Shown here: positions 44,187 through 55,396 of the stretch, in pieces | Position numbering within the stretch: position 1 is the stretch's first letter | Layout: each line of letters begins with the position of its first letter | DNA from: Croceimicrobium sp963974215 | GTDB taxonomy: Bacteria; Bacteroidota; Bacteroidia; Flavobacteriales; Schleiferiaceae | DNA: 64,000 nucleotides | Assembly (NCBI GenBank): GCA_963974215.1 | Contig: CAXBBL010000001.1 | Location: 124,001 to 188,000, forward strand | Reading direction: 5' to 3' | The notes under the pieces: generated by a model | Told to the model about the DNA's origin: nothing | What the model saw: the letters and a program-made list of their open reading frames with translations, nothing else | Database searches by the model: none | Program-made: the position numbers and the translations under genes

Positions 44187-47100
44187 TTAGTGCTTAATGA
44201 TGCGTTTCACATCAAGGCCTTTTTCAGAATTAACTTTTACAGTGTAAATACCGGTAGCGTAGTCGGTAATGTCTAAGCTCATCGCTTCGTTTTCACCGAA
44301 GTTTTTGTGCAACATTAACTGACCGTTGGCAGAGTAAAGTTCTACTCTCACTTCACCTTTCACGGCTTTGTCTTCTATCTTAATTAAACCGCTAGTTGGG
44401 TTTGGATAGATATTGATAAAGCCCGTGCTAAGCTCGCGTACGGATACATCGCAGTCATCTACGTAAAGTGAAACTACGATAGAGTCATCTCCACAAGCAG
44501 ACATCACTTTGTACTGGAAGTCATAACTTGAATTCGTGGTAACAGAAGTTGCGTCGAAGATGTTAGCTGTTAAAGCACCGGTGCTCGTAAGCTCAGTCCA
44601 CGTTCCACCACTAGTAGCCGAAGCATCTAAGAAGGTAGAAAGGTCAACCATGGCCTCATTGTCACAAACACTATCACTAACCGACATTCCTGCACTTACT
44701 GCATTATCTGACATAATCGTTAGGATTGCTGTGTCTGGATCACATACCACACCACCTAATACATAGGCAACACGGAAGGTTCCTGCTGAGGCCACGTTAG
44801 CTCTCCAAACACCAGTAGTGTTAAGAGCACCCGAGTTATCTAGATCAATCCAAGTACCGCCAAATTGGTTTCCGGTAATGAATGTTCTAAGAATAAGGTT
44901 TCCAGAACCGATACACACGCCGAAAGTAGAATCTGCTCCTGCATTTGGAGCTTCTTCAACTAATACACTTAAGAAAGCCGTATCACCTAGACAACCGTTA
45001 ACACCAGGCACTATATAACTAAAGTCATAGAATGCTGTAGTAGCAACTGAAGTAGCGTCGAAAATACTATCTGTTAAAGCACCAGTAGAGCTAAGGTCAG
45101 TCCAAGTTCCTCCAAAGTCGTAAACGCCTAAGAAAGAAGTTAGATCTACCATGCTTTCTGTAGAACAAACTGTTACGGTATCCGATAGACCAGCATTGGC
45201 ACCAGGTACAACTCCCAATCCTTGGATTGAAGTACCGATACATGCTTTGCTAACAGTCATGTCGAAAGTATAATAGATACGCGACTGATCCGCGAAGTTA
45301 GTACTGTCGATACTCATTAAGCCAGCAAGGCTATATGGATAAGCTGCACCACCCGTTGCGCGGAATAATTGTCCTGCGCCACTAATGAAATTCACATTCA
45401 TAAAGTAAACCCCAGGAGTAACCACCATGTTAACTGGCACTTGTAAATCGCCAACAGTAGCAGCAGGTGTACTAAAGGTATCACCTAATTGTACCAAGTT
45501 GCTAAAGGTGTCGTCGGTCCAAAGAACCACCTGAGCCACTACATCATTGTTGTGATTAACCACCATGCTATCGATATGAATCGTATCGTTTACAGTAATC
45601 CACTGACCGTTAGAGAAGTTACCGAAACCGGCAGCTGCAATATTGGTTAAAGGACCAACATGTAAAACTGGAGTAGTAGTAACATACTCGGCAACGTCAA
45701 AGGCAGTAGTGAAGCTAATAGAGTCAGAAACGAAGTTTGCCCCTGTACTAACGGCCTGACCGTTGTTTAACCATACTAGATCGTTACCGGTACTAGAAAC
45801 TGCACTTAGAGAAACACTTCCTCCGTCGCAATCGGTAGTATCGCTAGTAGCTGATACAGGTACCGAACTAACACTACAAGTAGCGATCGTACAAGAGTTC
45901 ACTGGCCCGATCCACGCGGTAGCTGAAGAACAGCTATCTCTTACGTAGAATTCGAAACAAGCTCCACTGGCTAAACCAGTTATGGTAAAGGCACTTGGCG
46001 TAGCGGTAACTTGTGTTCCTGTACCTAAGCTAAATCCGATAGGACCGTACTCGATGGTAGAAGAAACGATGTTCGTATCACTCATCCAGCTTAAGCTGAT
46101 AGAGCTAGAAGTAGCATTAGTAACCATTAAGTTAGTTGGATCCACACAAGCAGGAGTTTCTCTTACTGTGATATCATCTAATGCAACATCATTATTAAAG
46201 CTTGCACCCCGCACTGTTAAGAAACGAAGTTTCAAATTCGTACTGCTGCTGTAGGCGCTTAAGTCTACACGTGCTTCCATCCAAGGGTCATTACTTGCAG
46301 TTTGTTGTTGACCAACGATACTGTTTAAGCTAGACCATGTCATGGTAGTTGCATCATAAACCTCAAGCTCTAAGCTGATTATATCGGCACCGTACATGTG
46401 GTAGAAATAGCTGATTTCTGGAACTGTTAAAGAAGTCAAATCGAATTCTGGTAAGTCTAAGAAAGCGCTATCACCTGCTACTCCGCCTGAAGCTTCAGTA
46501 TACAAGTAAATCCCTGCTCCTGTTCCCGTGGTGTTATCTACGGCCGGACCTGTGGAAGTTGAAGTTGTACCACCTGCATCAGGCGTCCAAACGAATGGCC
46601 CAGTTGTAGTTCCGTAAGAAACATAACACGCTGGAATAATTCCCATTTCGAAATCTTCAGTATAAGGATACATCGTAATTGGAGCACACAAAGTTGTGAA
46701 TGTTACACAACCAGCGCTACTAGTGTCGCCTAAGGCTGAACAGATGTCGTAAACACAAGCTTCGTAAATCGTACCTGGCATTAATCCCGACAAGGTAGTG
46801 GGAGTAGTAGCTGGGTTTATTACAATACCAGTACCTGGAGTAAAGCCTAAGAGACCATACTCAATCCAAGAACTGGACTGGTTAGAACCTGATGCCCAAG
46901 TAATATCGGCATTAGTCGTCGTAATGTTAACCGCATCAACACTATCTGGAGCATTACAAACTAGGGCAACATCAGTAATAGATAGACTATCAATTACGTT
47001 AGCATGACCCCAGTTATTTACGCCTTCAAAGGCAATTTGATAGGTGCTTGATGGGTTTGGTAAACTAACCGTAGCCTGCGTCCAAACGTCTCTACTGGTA

Positions 47101-50100
47101 TTATCCCCGAATAAGAAAGTCCAAGGATCATTTGCATTAGCACGATAGTAAACATTAGTTACGTTTTGATCACCGAACCACTGCTCTTGCGCGTACCAGT
47201 AACTTAACTGAGGACTAATTAAAGCACTCATATCAATTACGGGTGATACTAATAATGTAGTATCAGGACCGCCACTTTGAGATACATACACTGCGTTCGA
47301 TGAACCAGCATACGGAGCAGTAATAAGACCGCCAGTAGAACCTGAACCTAAACTCCAAACCAAGGTGTCGGCCACAAATACATTGGTCCAACATCCGATA
47401 GTAGGAGAATTAACCTCAAAACTTTCAAAGTAAGGAGCTGCAACCGCGGCACAAGCTGAGCAATTGCTGGTAAAGGCCATAAGAGTATCGCCAGTACCTA
47501 CTGTACCAGAAGCTAAATGCACTCCAGCGGTATCACCATTTGGATTGGTAACCACAACACCAATTTCACTTGGCCATGCACCAGCGGTGCTAAGGGTTAC
47601 TGTAGTTGGAACATTGTCACAGAGGTTTACAATATTACCTAGTGAGTTGAAGCCATTACTGAAGGTTGAGCCAAAGCTGGCTACTGCTACACCATTTTGG
47701 AAGATGGTAATTTCACCGCCATTCCAGCCGTCCCCAAAGTCATCATAAAGATCAACTGTATAAGCACATTGATCAGCAAGAGGACAAGCGGAGGTTGTAA
47801 AGCTAGTTGGGCCAGCAGTACTTGCAAGGCCTGAACTACCACAATTATCAGTTACATAGAACTCATAAGCTGTTGAAGCCATTAAGCCACTAATGGTAAT
47901 GGTATCATTAGTAGCATTAAACATAGTACCCGTTCCTGGCGTAAAACCAGCTGGGCCATATTCAATATCCCAAGAAGTACCCGAACCTGCGGTCCAAGTT
48001 AATTCAGCGCTAACATCTGAAGTGGAAATAACAGTAAGTGCCGAAGAAGCAAAACAGTTAGGTGCTTCTGCAACGCTAAAGTCATCAATAGAAATATCTC
48101 CAGTAAAGGAAGTACCTCTTTCTGCTTCAAATACGAAGCTGTATGAAGTACCGCTTAAGCTACTAAGGTCAATACTTTTCTTAATCCAAGCATCGCTGCC
48201 CGCAGTCTGCTGCTGACCAACAATACTATCTAAGATGGTAAGGGTACCAGTTGCGTCTTCAGCGTAAATTCTTAACACACCCATGGTTGCGCCATACATG
48301 TGGTAGTAGAAATCTAACTGTGGAGCGGTTAAGCTTGCAAAATCGATAGTTGGAGAACTTAGTAAACCTTTTCCACCGGTTGCACCAGATGAAGTTTCAA
48401 GGTACATATAAGTTCCACCTGCTGAACCAAAACTAGTGTTGTCGTAAAATGGACCAGTAGCGGTTGAATTCTCATTTGCTCCTGATGCATCTTCTGATTC
48501 CCAACGTGGTGTGGTAGTAGCAGGAACTGACCAACAGTTTTCATACGAAGTTTGTTGCCCGATAGTGATATTCTCAAAGTCCGTGCTGTAAGGCGCCAAG
48601 AAGCTAGCAGGACAAAGAGTAGTAAAGGTAATTGGACCAATAGCAGCCGAAAGACCACTAGCACCGCAATTATCAGTTATATAAACATCATAAGTAGTTG
48701 CTGCTGCCAAGCCGGAGATATTAACCGAGTCGGTAGTACTAGTAATTACAGTACCTGTGCCTGGCGTAAAGCCAGCAGGACCATATTCTACACTACTTCC
48801 TACACCACCCACACTAGAAGTCCAAGTAATATCAGCATCTGTGCTTGTGATATTCTTAGCCAATACTGCTGCTGGGTCTGGACAAGCTGGAGTAACGCGT
48901 ACTTCGAAGTTATCTACGAAGATATCGTTGTCTTCTGGGTCATCTACCGCACCTTCTGTAGCCCAAATAGCAAACTGTACAACGCCTGTATAGGTGTATA
49001 AGGTTGCCACTTCATGGTTACCCGTTGCATTAGTAACATAGGTATTATTATAGGTAGCTAGGTTAACCCAAGTCGCGCCATTATCAGTGCTTATTAAAAG
49101 TTGAACCTCATCATCAGAACCTAAACTTGCAGGGGTAGTTGAATTCCAGGCAAATACACCGAAATCGAATTCTACTTGTAAGTTAGCTCCTGTACCTAGA
49201 TCGTATTGTGGACTAAGAATCCAATCTTCGTCGCCGGTATTATAGAGGTTGATCTTAACTGCACCAGTAGTGCCATTGTTGGCAAAACCGTCAGTTCCCC
49301 AACCACCTGCACCAAGTGCACTAGGACCAGTTGCGGGCGTACCGCCATCACCTTCTTCCCAACATGCATTAGGAGTCCAACCATTGGTAAAATCTTCTAT
49401 ACTAGGCGGGGTAATTGGTGCACAACCAGTCGTGGTTGAAACAGGACCTAAAGTATCACTTACATCACCCATACCACAATCGCTATAAACATATACGTCA
49501 TAGGTAGTAATTGGACTTAATCCGGTGATATTAAGCGTGTCGTTAGTAGTAGTTACTAAGGTACCCGCAGTAGCAGGGTCAAATCCAGCCGCGCCATAAA
49601 TTACGCCGTAACCAGCAGAACCATTGTCGGTCCAAGTAACATCTAGGGAAACCGCGGTAACATTAGACAGAGCTAAATTAGAAACGGGGAAACAAGAAGG
49701 TGCCTCGTAAATACGAACATCGTCAATAGCATTATCACCGTTAAAATCTGTACCACTACCGCCAGACTCAGCGCGGAAACGGAGTTTCACCTCATTTCCT
49801 GAGTTGTAAGTCCAAGTACTAGGAATCGTGTAAGCCACTAATTGCCAGCCATTGGTGGCAAAATCTAAGGTATCGGCTGAAGCCCAAGTAGATCCGTCCC
49901 AATACTCAATGATTGTTAAGTTTATTGGAGTATACCCCGCACCACACATATTGTAGTAAAACTCAAAGTATGGAGTAGTTAATGCAGAAATGTCTATCGC
50001 AGGCATAATTAAAGATACACCGTTATCGGTGCTCGACTGATCCATCCAAGCGTAGTTCCCGCCATTACCGGTGTTATCGGCCAAAGTACCACAGGCAGTG

Positions 50101-53100
50101 TTTAATCCTGAAGTACCAAAAACCCATGGACCTCCAGTTATTGCTTCTTGACTCCAGCACGCTGGCGTAGAAGAAAGATCGAAACTTTCCATAAATGGTG
50201 CTACTAAGGCTGGACAAGCCGAGCAATCAGTAGTAAAGCTAGCTAGGGTGTCTCCTTGTGCTAATCCGCCTTGAGCGGAATGCGTTCCTTGAAGAGCGCC
50301 TAGCGGGTTGCTTAAATCAAAGCTCATCTCTGAAGACCAAGCACCAGGATTACTTAAAGTAACATAGGTTGGGACACCATCACATAAGTTTACGGTAATT
50401 CCAATTATAGAATCTCCTGCAGTGAAATTAGTACCGTAGACTCCAACAGGAACACCTGCTTGCCATACAGTGATTTCCCCACCGTTCCATCCATCACCAT
50501 AAGCGTCAAATAGGTCTAGGGTATAAGCACACTGATTAGAAGCTGCACAGGCTGCTGTATAAAAGCTTGCTGGGCCAACAGCAGAGGAAAGACCTGCGGC
50601 ACCGCAACTATCAGTTACATAAAACTCATAACCTGTTGCGGCAGATAAGCCCGTAAGGGTAAGGGTATCATTAGTAGAATTTACTATTGTTCCCGTTCCT
50701 GGGGTAAATCCAATAGGACCATATTCCACATCCCAAGAAGTACCCGTACCCGCTGTCCAGGTTAAATCAGCGCTATTGTTCGTTGATGAAATAAGAGTTA
50801 AAGCTGAAGAAGCAAAGCAAGAAGGAGTCACTCTAACTTCGAAGTTGTCCACAAAGATGTCGTTATCCTCAGGATCATCAACTGTGCCTTCAGAAGCCCA
50901 AATAGCAAACTGAACAATACCAGTGTAGGAAGACAAGCTTGCTACTTCGTGGTTTCCACCAAGAGCTGTTACGTACGTATTATTGTAGGTTGCTAGGTTC
51001 ATCCAAGTAGCACCAAAATCAGTACTAATCAATAATTGAACCTCATCGTCAGAACCTAAGCTTGCAGGACTTGTTGAGTTCCAGGCATATACACCAAAAT
51101 CAAACTCTACTTGCAAATTAGCGCCTGTACCTAAATCGTACTGCGGACTAAGCATCCAATCTTCGTCGCCGGTATTGTAGAGGTTAATTTTAACCGCTCC
51201 AGTAGTGCCATTATTAGCAAAACCGTCGGTTGACCAACCACCTGCACCAAGTGCGCTAGGGCCAGTTGCAGGCGTGCCGCCATCACCTTCATCCCAGCAT
51301 GCATTAGGAGTCCAGCCAGCGCTGAAGTCTTCTAAGCTAGGTGGAATAATGGCACCGCAAGCAGTGGTAAAGCTAATTGGCCCAGCAGTGCTAGAAATAT
51401 CGCCTAAACCACAGCTATCAGTAACATATACTTGATATTGAGTAATAGGTGAAAGTCCAGTTAAAGAAACTGTGCCCGTTGTTGAAGTTAAAATGGTGCC
51501 CGTTCCTGGGGTAAAGCCATTGGGTCCGTACTCAATTGTACTTCCCAAATTACTCGCACCAGAAGTCCAAGTAATATCAGCGGTAGTTGAAGCAATATTG
51601 GTTGCCGCTAAAGCGGAAGGAGTTAAACAGCTTAAGCAAGATTTAACTTCTACTAAGTCAATCGCTAAATCACCTTCAAAGCTAGCTCCTCTAATATAGC
51701 GGAACTCTACATAAATAGTCTGTCCTAAATAGGCATCTAGGTTTACACCAATATTTTGCCAAGGATCTAATTCATCGGTTTGTAATTGACCAGGGCCGTA
51801 AGTAAACAGGTTTGTAAAAGGACCGGTAGCAGAAGTAGAAACTCCCACTTTTAAAACACCGATATCCGCGCCATACGCGTGCAACCAAAATGATAATTCA
51901 ACATTCTGAGAAGCCGCTGCTAAGTCAATAGCTGGCGAAACCATAGAGGCCGAATCTGGACCACCAGTAGAGGTTTCTACAAAAGCATAGTGTGTACCAC
52001 TTTGTGGACCGGAAGGACCAGTATTGGAAGAACCCGTCGTATTATTATCATACAACCAAGTTCCGTTACCACTATTAACATCACCTGTAAAAGTAGTGGT
52101 GTTATCAAACTCTTCTGTTAATAAAGAGCCTAATGTCCCGGTAGCACAAGTAATTACTCTTGGGCCAGCTAGAGCAGTGCGGAAAGCCATTGGGCCGACA
52201 GATGAAGCTAGACCTCCTGATCCGCAATTAGCCGTAATGTAAATTTCATAATCTGTGTTTGGCATTAGGCCTGGAACGGTAAAAGTCGAATCAGGATGCG
52301 CAGTAACTGTTGTTCCTGTTCCTGGCGTAAAGCCTAAAGGCCCATATTCGATGTTAAATGTTGCTGTAGCTCCATTATTCCCAACCCAGCCAATAGAAGC
52401 ACTATCAGCATAAGCCATAATCGTTGCTACTCCACTAACGGGTAAACAACTTGCGGGTAAGTACTCGTCTGCTCCTAAGTCTGGGGTAGTTGCAGAACGC
52501 ATATCACCATCAATATCCATGGTTACCGAGGCAATAGGTGTAGCCGCATTATTCGCTAAACCACCCGCCATGTGCAAGTCAGCGGTAGGATCGATGAAAA
52601 TTGGATCACCGGATAAGGAGTTCACGTTATTAGTAGCACGTCCAGTTTGCCAAGCGGCTAAGTCTGTGTAAACGGCTCCATCATAAGCTAAGTTAGCTCC
52701 AGATACAGTGTGGTAAATATTATAGTCTAAGTTAATTACATCAGAGCTTGTACCTAGAACAGTGGTATTATCCGAGAAATAAACCGCATAAGTTGCTTCA
52801 CTGTAGAAGACATTATTGCGAACATCTACGTTAATACAATCATTAAAATAAGCACCATAAGCGCTGGTGCTAGTGGAAGTAGAAACAAAGGTGTTGTAAT
52901 ATACATTGGTAGACTCGAAGTCGTCCACATAAAATGCTTCATCACCCGAAGAGGTTACCATGTTATTGGTGATGTTTGAAGTCGCAGGAGGTGCTCCATC
53001 AAAGTTTCCATCCGAAATATAAATACCCCAGTCAGGACAAACAATAATATTATTGTTTATTTCAAAACCAATAATGTCATAAAGAGCTAAGGCATAACCA

Positions 53101-54695
53101 GAAGCATATGGCATGCCTCTCATAGTATTACCATTAATGGTCATATTATAAGTGTTGTCACTCATAAAATGACGGTAATAGTTACCCTCAAACAGGTTAT
53201 TATTAATAACAAAGTTACTATCCGAAAAAGCCGCTAGTGCTTCAAAGTGAACACCGTACTGACCGTTAATAAAGGCTGAGTTAATAATAGTGGTATTGTC
53301 ACCACCTTCCGTCTCGGTAAAAGAACTAGTAGATGAACCCGTACTCGCAATAGCTGCAATGTCTGAAGAAGTGGAAGTAGTAACCGCCATTTCGAAACGA
53401 CAAGCATCTACCGTAAGGTTATCGTTGTCATTTTGCATACGAATACCCCAAGAACTAGAGGTACCTGGATGTGTAATGGTTAATCCTTTAAAACTTACGT
53501 AATCAGCACCATCCATAAGGATAACTGCTTTTTGATTAACCGCAGCGGCATTATACGCTAAAGATGTTGTGGCGCTATCACCACCATCAAACATAATGGT
53601 ATTGGTGCTGCTTGTACCCATAATTGCGGGTAAGTAAACAGTATCCGTGTAAGAACCTGGGGCTACATTAAAAGTACATGCTCCAACAACGCCAAGACTT
53701 ACCAAGTCTGCCGCAGCTGCTGAGAAGCTTGTATAATTCATACTACCCGAACCAGCAGGATCGATGGTGTAAACACCAGCCATGCCCGTTGAGATAGTAC
53801 CATAAACTACATCATCAACATAATAGGTTTTAGCACCAGCGGTGTTTCCATCTACTCCAAAATTTGGGAAGATTGAAACTAAATCATAGGTATTAGCCGT
53901 ATTAATAGTGGCCGCGTTAGGACCAGGGTTGTTAAAATTGAAAGTAAGAATTTCCCAACCACCAGCTACTGTTGTAGTATCGGTTGTTTCAACAAAAATC
54001 CCAGCATTGGTTTTATCCTCAACTTTTAAAAGAACAGCTGCCCCTGCATCAGGAGACCAAAAACGCACTGAAATAGTGTTTGCACCACCAGTGGTAAATG
54101 GAATGGCCGTGGCTAAGCCACCAGCACTTATGGTAGTACCAGCCCAAGTTTGCGTTCCTAGACCTTTATCTAACTGAAGGACGCTATTGGTAGCATCTGT
54201 TGGGTCTACTGTTACCATATCAACATTACCACCAAAACTAACGGTAGTGTAGTTCACAAGGGCATCATCCCATGAAATGGGCAGATCGACCTGACTTAAA
54301 ACAACGCCTGTACAGGCGGCGCAAGAATTGTAGCAAACCACGGGTAAAACCGTGTTATTACCACTAAATGTTAATGTACGGTTGGTAAATCCACCCGCAG
54401 TTACGGTACAAGAACCGCCTGGAGCAAAGTTTTCCTGAGCCGTCCACCCATCAAGAGTAAACTTGTACTCAATGGTGCCCGCCGTTAATGGAAGGGCAAC
54501 CTCCCAAACGCCGTCGCTATTCGCGTCGGTCATGGGGTTACATCCGCCGCACCAGCCGTTGAATGTACCGTTAACATTTACAGTAGTGAACGACCCAGTA
54601 TAGTCATTCATATCTACCTTAAATGTAACCGTATCATTCTGCGCCTGAAGGGTACCGAATGCAACTAATAAAATTAGTTGGATAAATTTTTTCAT
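44187..54695 (-). CDS. 3502-residue modular surface protein with T9SS sorting tail
   Basis: Signal peptide (FIQLILLVAFGTLQAQ). Then a starch-binding/AMPK-type beta-sandwich (VNVNGTFNGWCGGCN, about 20-110), a jelly-roll (about 135-300) and a right-handed beta-helix (about 315-740, with repeated units such as FEINNNIIVCPDWGIYIS). A long series alternates fibronectin-III-like units (IEYGPxGFTPGTG ... YEFYVTDSCG) with MAM-like jelly-rolls, and two CAYTLDLFDAYGDGWNGGE domains occur. Near the end are three similar 85-residue units (FLGVYDFGGTWTDLSSTGAL), then a type A T9SS tail (INIYPNPTSGLIKIED ... TGIYTVKV). It is secreted by the T9SS and presumably surface-attached, for adhesion or polysaccharide contact. 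No catalytic residues were recognised. Internal duplications are recent in part. It shares modules with the protein at 17830-21780. Confidence 0.92.
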   Translation of the reverse strand: MKKFIQLILLVAFGTLQAQNDTVTFKVDMNDYTGSFTTVNVNGTFNGWCGGCNPMTDANSDGVWEVALPLTAGTIEYKFTLDGWTAQENFAPGGSCTVTAGGFTNRTLTFSGNNTVLPVVCYNSCAACTGVVLSQVDLPISWDDALVNYTTVSFGGNVDMVTVDPTDATNSVLQLDKGLGTQTWAGTTISAGGLATAIPFTTGGANTISVRFWSPDAGAAVLLKVEDKTNAGIFVETTDTTTVAGGWEILTFNFNNPGPNAATINTANTYDLVSIFPNFGVDGNTAGAKTYYVDDVVYGTISTGMAGVYTIDPAGSGSMNYTSFSAAAADLVSLGVVGACTFNVAPGSYTDTVYLPAIMGTSSTNTIMFDGGDSATTSLAYNAAAVNQKAVILMDGADYVSFKGLTITHPGTSSSWGIRMQNDNDNLTVDACRFEMAVTTSTSSDIAAIASTGSSTSSFTETEGGDNTTIINSAFINGQYGVHFEALAAFSDSNFVINNNLFEGNYYRHFMSDNTYNMTINGNTMRGMPYASGYALALYDIIGFEINNNIIVCPDWGIYISDGNFDGAPPATSNITNNMVTSSGDEAFYVDDFESTNVYYNTFVSTSTSTSAYGAYFNDCINVDVRNNVFYSEATYAVYFSDNTTVLGTSSDVINLDYNIYHTVSGANLAYDGAVYTDLAAWQTGRATNNVNSLSGDPIFIDPTADLHMAGGLANNAATPIASVTMDIDGDMRSATTPDLGADEYLPASCLPVSGVATIMAYADSASIGWVGNNGATATFNIEYGPLGFTPGTGTTVTAHPDSTFTVPGLMPNTDYEIYITANCGSGGLASSVGPMAFRTALAGPRVITCATGTLGSLLTEEFDNTTTFTGDVNSGNGTWLYDNNTTGSSNTGPSGPQSGTHYAFVETSTGGPDSASMVSPAIDLAAASQNVELSFWLHAYGADIGVLKVGVSTSATGPFTNLFTYGPGQLQTDELDPWQNIGVNLDAYLGQTIYVEFRYIRGASFEGDLAIDLVEVKSCLSCLTPSALAATNIASTTADITWTSGASNLGSTIEYGPNGFTPGTGTILTSTTGTVSLTGLSPITQYQVYVTDSCGLGDISSTAGPISFTTACGAIIPPSLEDFSAGWTPNACWDEGDGGTPATGPSALGAGGWSTDGFANNGTTGAVKINLYNTGDEDWMLSPQYDLGTGANLQVEFDFGVYAWNSTSPASLGSDDEVQLLISTDFGATWMNLATYNNTYVTALGGNHEVASLSSYTGIVQFAIWASEGTVDDPEDNDIFVDNFEVRVTPSCFASSALTLISSTNNSADLTWTAGTGTSWDVEYGPIGFTPGTGTIVNSTNDTLTLTGLSAATGYEFYVTDSCGAAGLSSAVGPASFYTAACAASNQCAYTLDLFDAYGDGWNGGEITVWQAGVPVGVYGTNFTAGDSIIGITVNLCDGVPTYVTLSNPGAWSSEMSFDLSNPLGALQGTHSAQGGLAQGDTLASFTTDCSACPALVAPFMESFDLSSTPACWSQEAITGGPWVFGTSGLNTACGTLADNTGNGGNYAWMDQSSTDNGVSLIMPAIDISALTTPYFEFYYNMCGAGYTPINLTIIEYWDGSTWASADTLDFATNGWQLVAYTIPSTWTYNSGNEVKLRFRAESGGSGTDFNGDNAIDDVRIYEAPSCFPVSNLALSNVTAVSLDVTWTDNGSAGYGVIYGAAGFDPATAGTLVTTTNDTLNITGLSPITTYDVYVYSDCGMGDVSDTLGPVSTTTGCAPITPPSIEDFTNGWTPNACWEEGDGGTPATGPSALGAGGWGTDGFANNGTTGAVKINLYNTGDEDWILSPQYDLGTGANLQVEFDFGVFAWNSTTPASLGSDDEVQLLISTDNGATWVNLATYNNTYVTNATGNHEVATLYTYTGVVQFAIWATEGAVDDPEDNDIFVDNFEVRVTPACPDPAAVLAKNITSTDADITWTSSVGGVGSSVEYGPAGFTPGTGTVITSTTDSVNISGLAAATTYDVYITDNCGASGLSAAIGPITFTTLCPASFLAPYSTDFENITIGQQTSYENCWSVPATTTPRWESEDASGANENSTATGPFYDNTSFGSAGGTYMYLETSSGATGGKGLLSSPTIDFASLTAPQLDFYYHMYGATMGVLRIYAEDATGTLTILDSIVGQQQTAGSDAWIKKSIDLSSLSGTSYSFVFEAERGTSFTGDISIDDFSVAEAPNCFASSALTVISTSDVSAELTWTAGSGTSWDIEYGPAGFTPGTGTMFNATNDTITISGLMASTAYEFYVTDNCGSSGLASTAGPTSFTTSACPLADQCAYTVDLYDDFGDGWNGGEITIFQNGVAVASFGSTFSNGFNSLGNIVNLCDNVPTTVTLSTAGAWPSEIGVVVTNPNGDTAGVHLASGTVGTGDTLMAFTSNCSACAAVAAPYFESFEVNSPTIGCWTNVFVADTLVWSLGSGSTGGLITAPYAGSSNAVYVSQSGGPDTTLLVSPVIDMSALISPQLSYWYAQEQWFGDQNVTNVYYRANANDPWTFLFGDNTSRDVWTQATVSLPNPSSTYQIAFEGVNNWGHANVIDSLSITDVALVCNAPDSVDAVNITTTNADITWASGSNQSSSWIEYGLLGFTPGTGIVINPATTPTTLSGLMPGTIYEACVYDICSALGDTSSAGCVTFTTLCAPITMYPYTEDFEMGIIPACYVSYGTTTGPFVWTPDAGGTTSTSTGPAVDNTTGTGAGIYLYTEASGGVAGDSAFLDLPEFDLTSLTVPEISYFYHMYGADIISLELEVYDATTMTWSSLNSIVGQQQTASNDPWMEARVDLSAYSSSTNLKLRFLTVRGASFNNDVALDDITVRETPACVDPTNLMVTNATSSSISLSWMSDTNIVSSTIEYGPIGFSLGTGTQVTATPSAFTITGLASGACFEFYVRDSCSSATAWIGPVNSCTIATCSVSSVPVSATSDTTDCDGGSVSLSAVSSTGNDLVWLNNGQAVSTGANFVSDSISFTTAFDVAEYVTTTPVLHVGPLTNIAAAGFGNFSNGQWITVNDTIHIDSMVVNHNNDVVAQVVLWTDDTFSNLVQLGDTFSTPAATVGDLQVPVNMVVTPGVYFMNVNFISGAGQLFRATGGAAYPYSLAGLMSIDSTNFADQSRIYYTFDMTVSKACIGTSIQGLGVVPGANAGLSDTVTVCSTESMVDLTSFLGVYDFGGTWTDLSSTGALTDSIFDATSVATTAFYDFSYIVPGVNGCLGDTAFLSVLVEEAPNAGADSTFGVCIGSGNLILRTFITGNQFGGTWIDLDNSGALNTTGVWRANVASAGTFRVAYVLGGVVCDPDTAILTIMSDNAVSAGMSVSDSVCDNEAMVDLSTFLDASATSGGTWTELTSTGALTANIFDATSVTTNSSYDFQYKVMSACGDDSIVVSLYVDDCDVSVRELSTGFINIYPNPTSGLIKIEDKAVKGEVRVELYSANGQLMLHKNFGENEAMSLDITDYATGIYTVKVNSEKGLDVKRIIKH

Positions 54696-55144
54696 AAAAT
54701 GAACTTGGTTACTGAAAAATTAAAAGAATTGTCAAGATTTGATTTGAGTCTGCTCTTACAGACGGTGTGAAATACAGAATCAGACATTGGTCCACACCTG
54801 GAGCCCACAGAAAGTGAGCCCCTCGTTAATAGTTTCCTCATATTTATTTAATTACCTGTTATAAGTAAAGCCTTAAACCCCAAGTAATTATGATCCATCC
54901 AGGATTCTCAAAATACTTGCTGTCCCTATTTAAGCACTTTACAGCTGTGAAATTTAGCAAAATGTTAACAATATAAATGCTTAAATCTCGCTTTTTTAAG
55001 AGGTAGCAGTCACTATTTATCTTTATACCACATTTTGACCTTGAGTTTTACTTTGGAGAACGATAATGAGGTAGCCTTAAAAGACCCCTGATTAATAGGC
55101 ACCCTGCCTGAAAACAAAATAAAGGTTCAGAATTTCATTTCAGT
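54696..55144. other. long upstream region of the giant surface protein gene
   Basis: About 450 bases without a reading frame of note. Near the start codon side there is a 6-bp inverted repeat GGTGTG/CACACC spaced by about 25 bases, and two copies of GAGCCC about 17 bases apart. A long leader with regulation is possible, but nothing definite is seen. Confidence 0.4.
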
Positions 55145-55396
55145 AGCCTGAATACGGCGTAAAATTATAGTCTCGGATTTTCAAGAAAAGTAAACCACCA
55201 AGCTAGATCGTGCAGCTGTAGTGGGCTATAGCAAATTAATTAAACACCAAATTTTTATTGAAACCACTGCCAAGCCTTCTAATTAAGATGCGTTCTTTAC
55301 TTTAGCCCTTCGCAATAGCCTGGTATTGCTTCAGCGCTTCAGCTTAGCCCCCCTAGTCTCAAGAGGTCCGTGGCCTAATTTTACAGGGAACTCAGC
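55145..55396 (-). mobile_element. inverted-repeat element, copy C (about 252 bp, reverse orientation)
   Basis: The left end CCTGAATACGGCGTAAAATT and the right end TAATTTTACAGGGAACTCAG are diverged terminal repeats. Inside, CGTGCAGCTGTAGTGGGCTA and CGCAATAGCCTGGTATTGC are damaged versions of the two palindromes, in the order expected for reverse orientation. No clear TTTAA duplication remains, so this is an old copy. Its right end contains the stop codon of paaY. Confidence 0.8.

Noticed and set aside
47464..49488. Several plus-strand reading frames inside the giant protein gene
   Set aside because: They are antisense by-products of a GC-balanced, Thr/Gly/Ser-rich repeat gene and have no start context.
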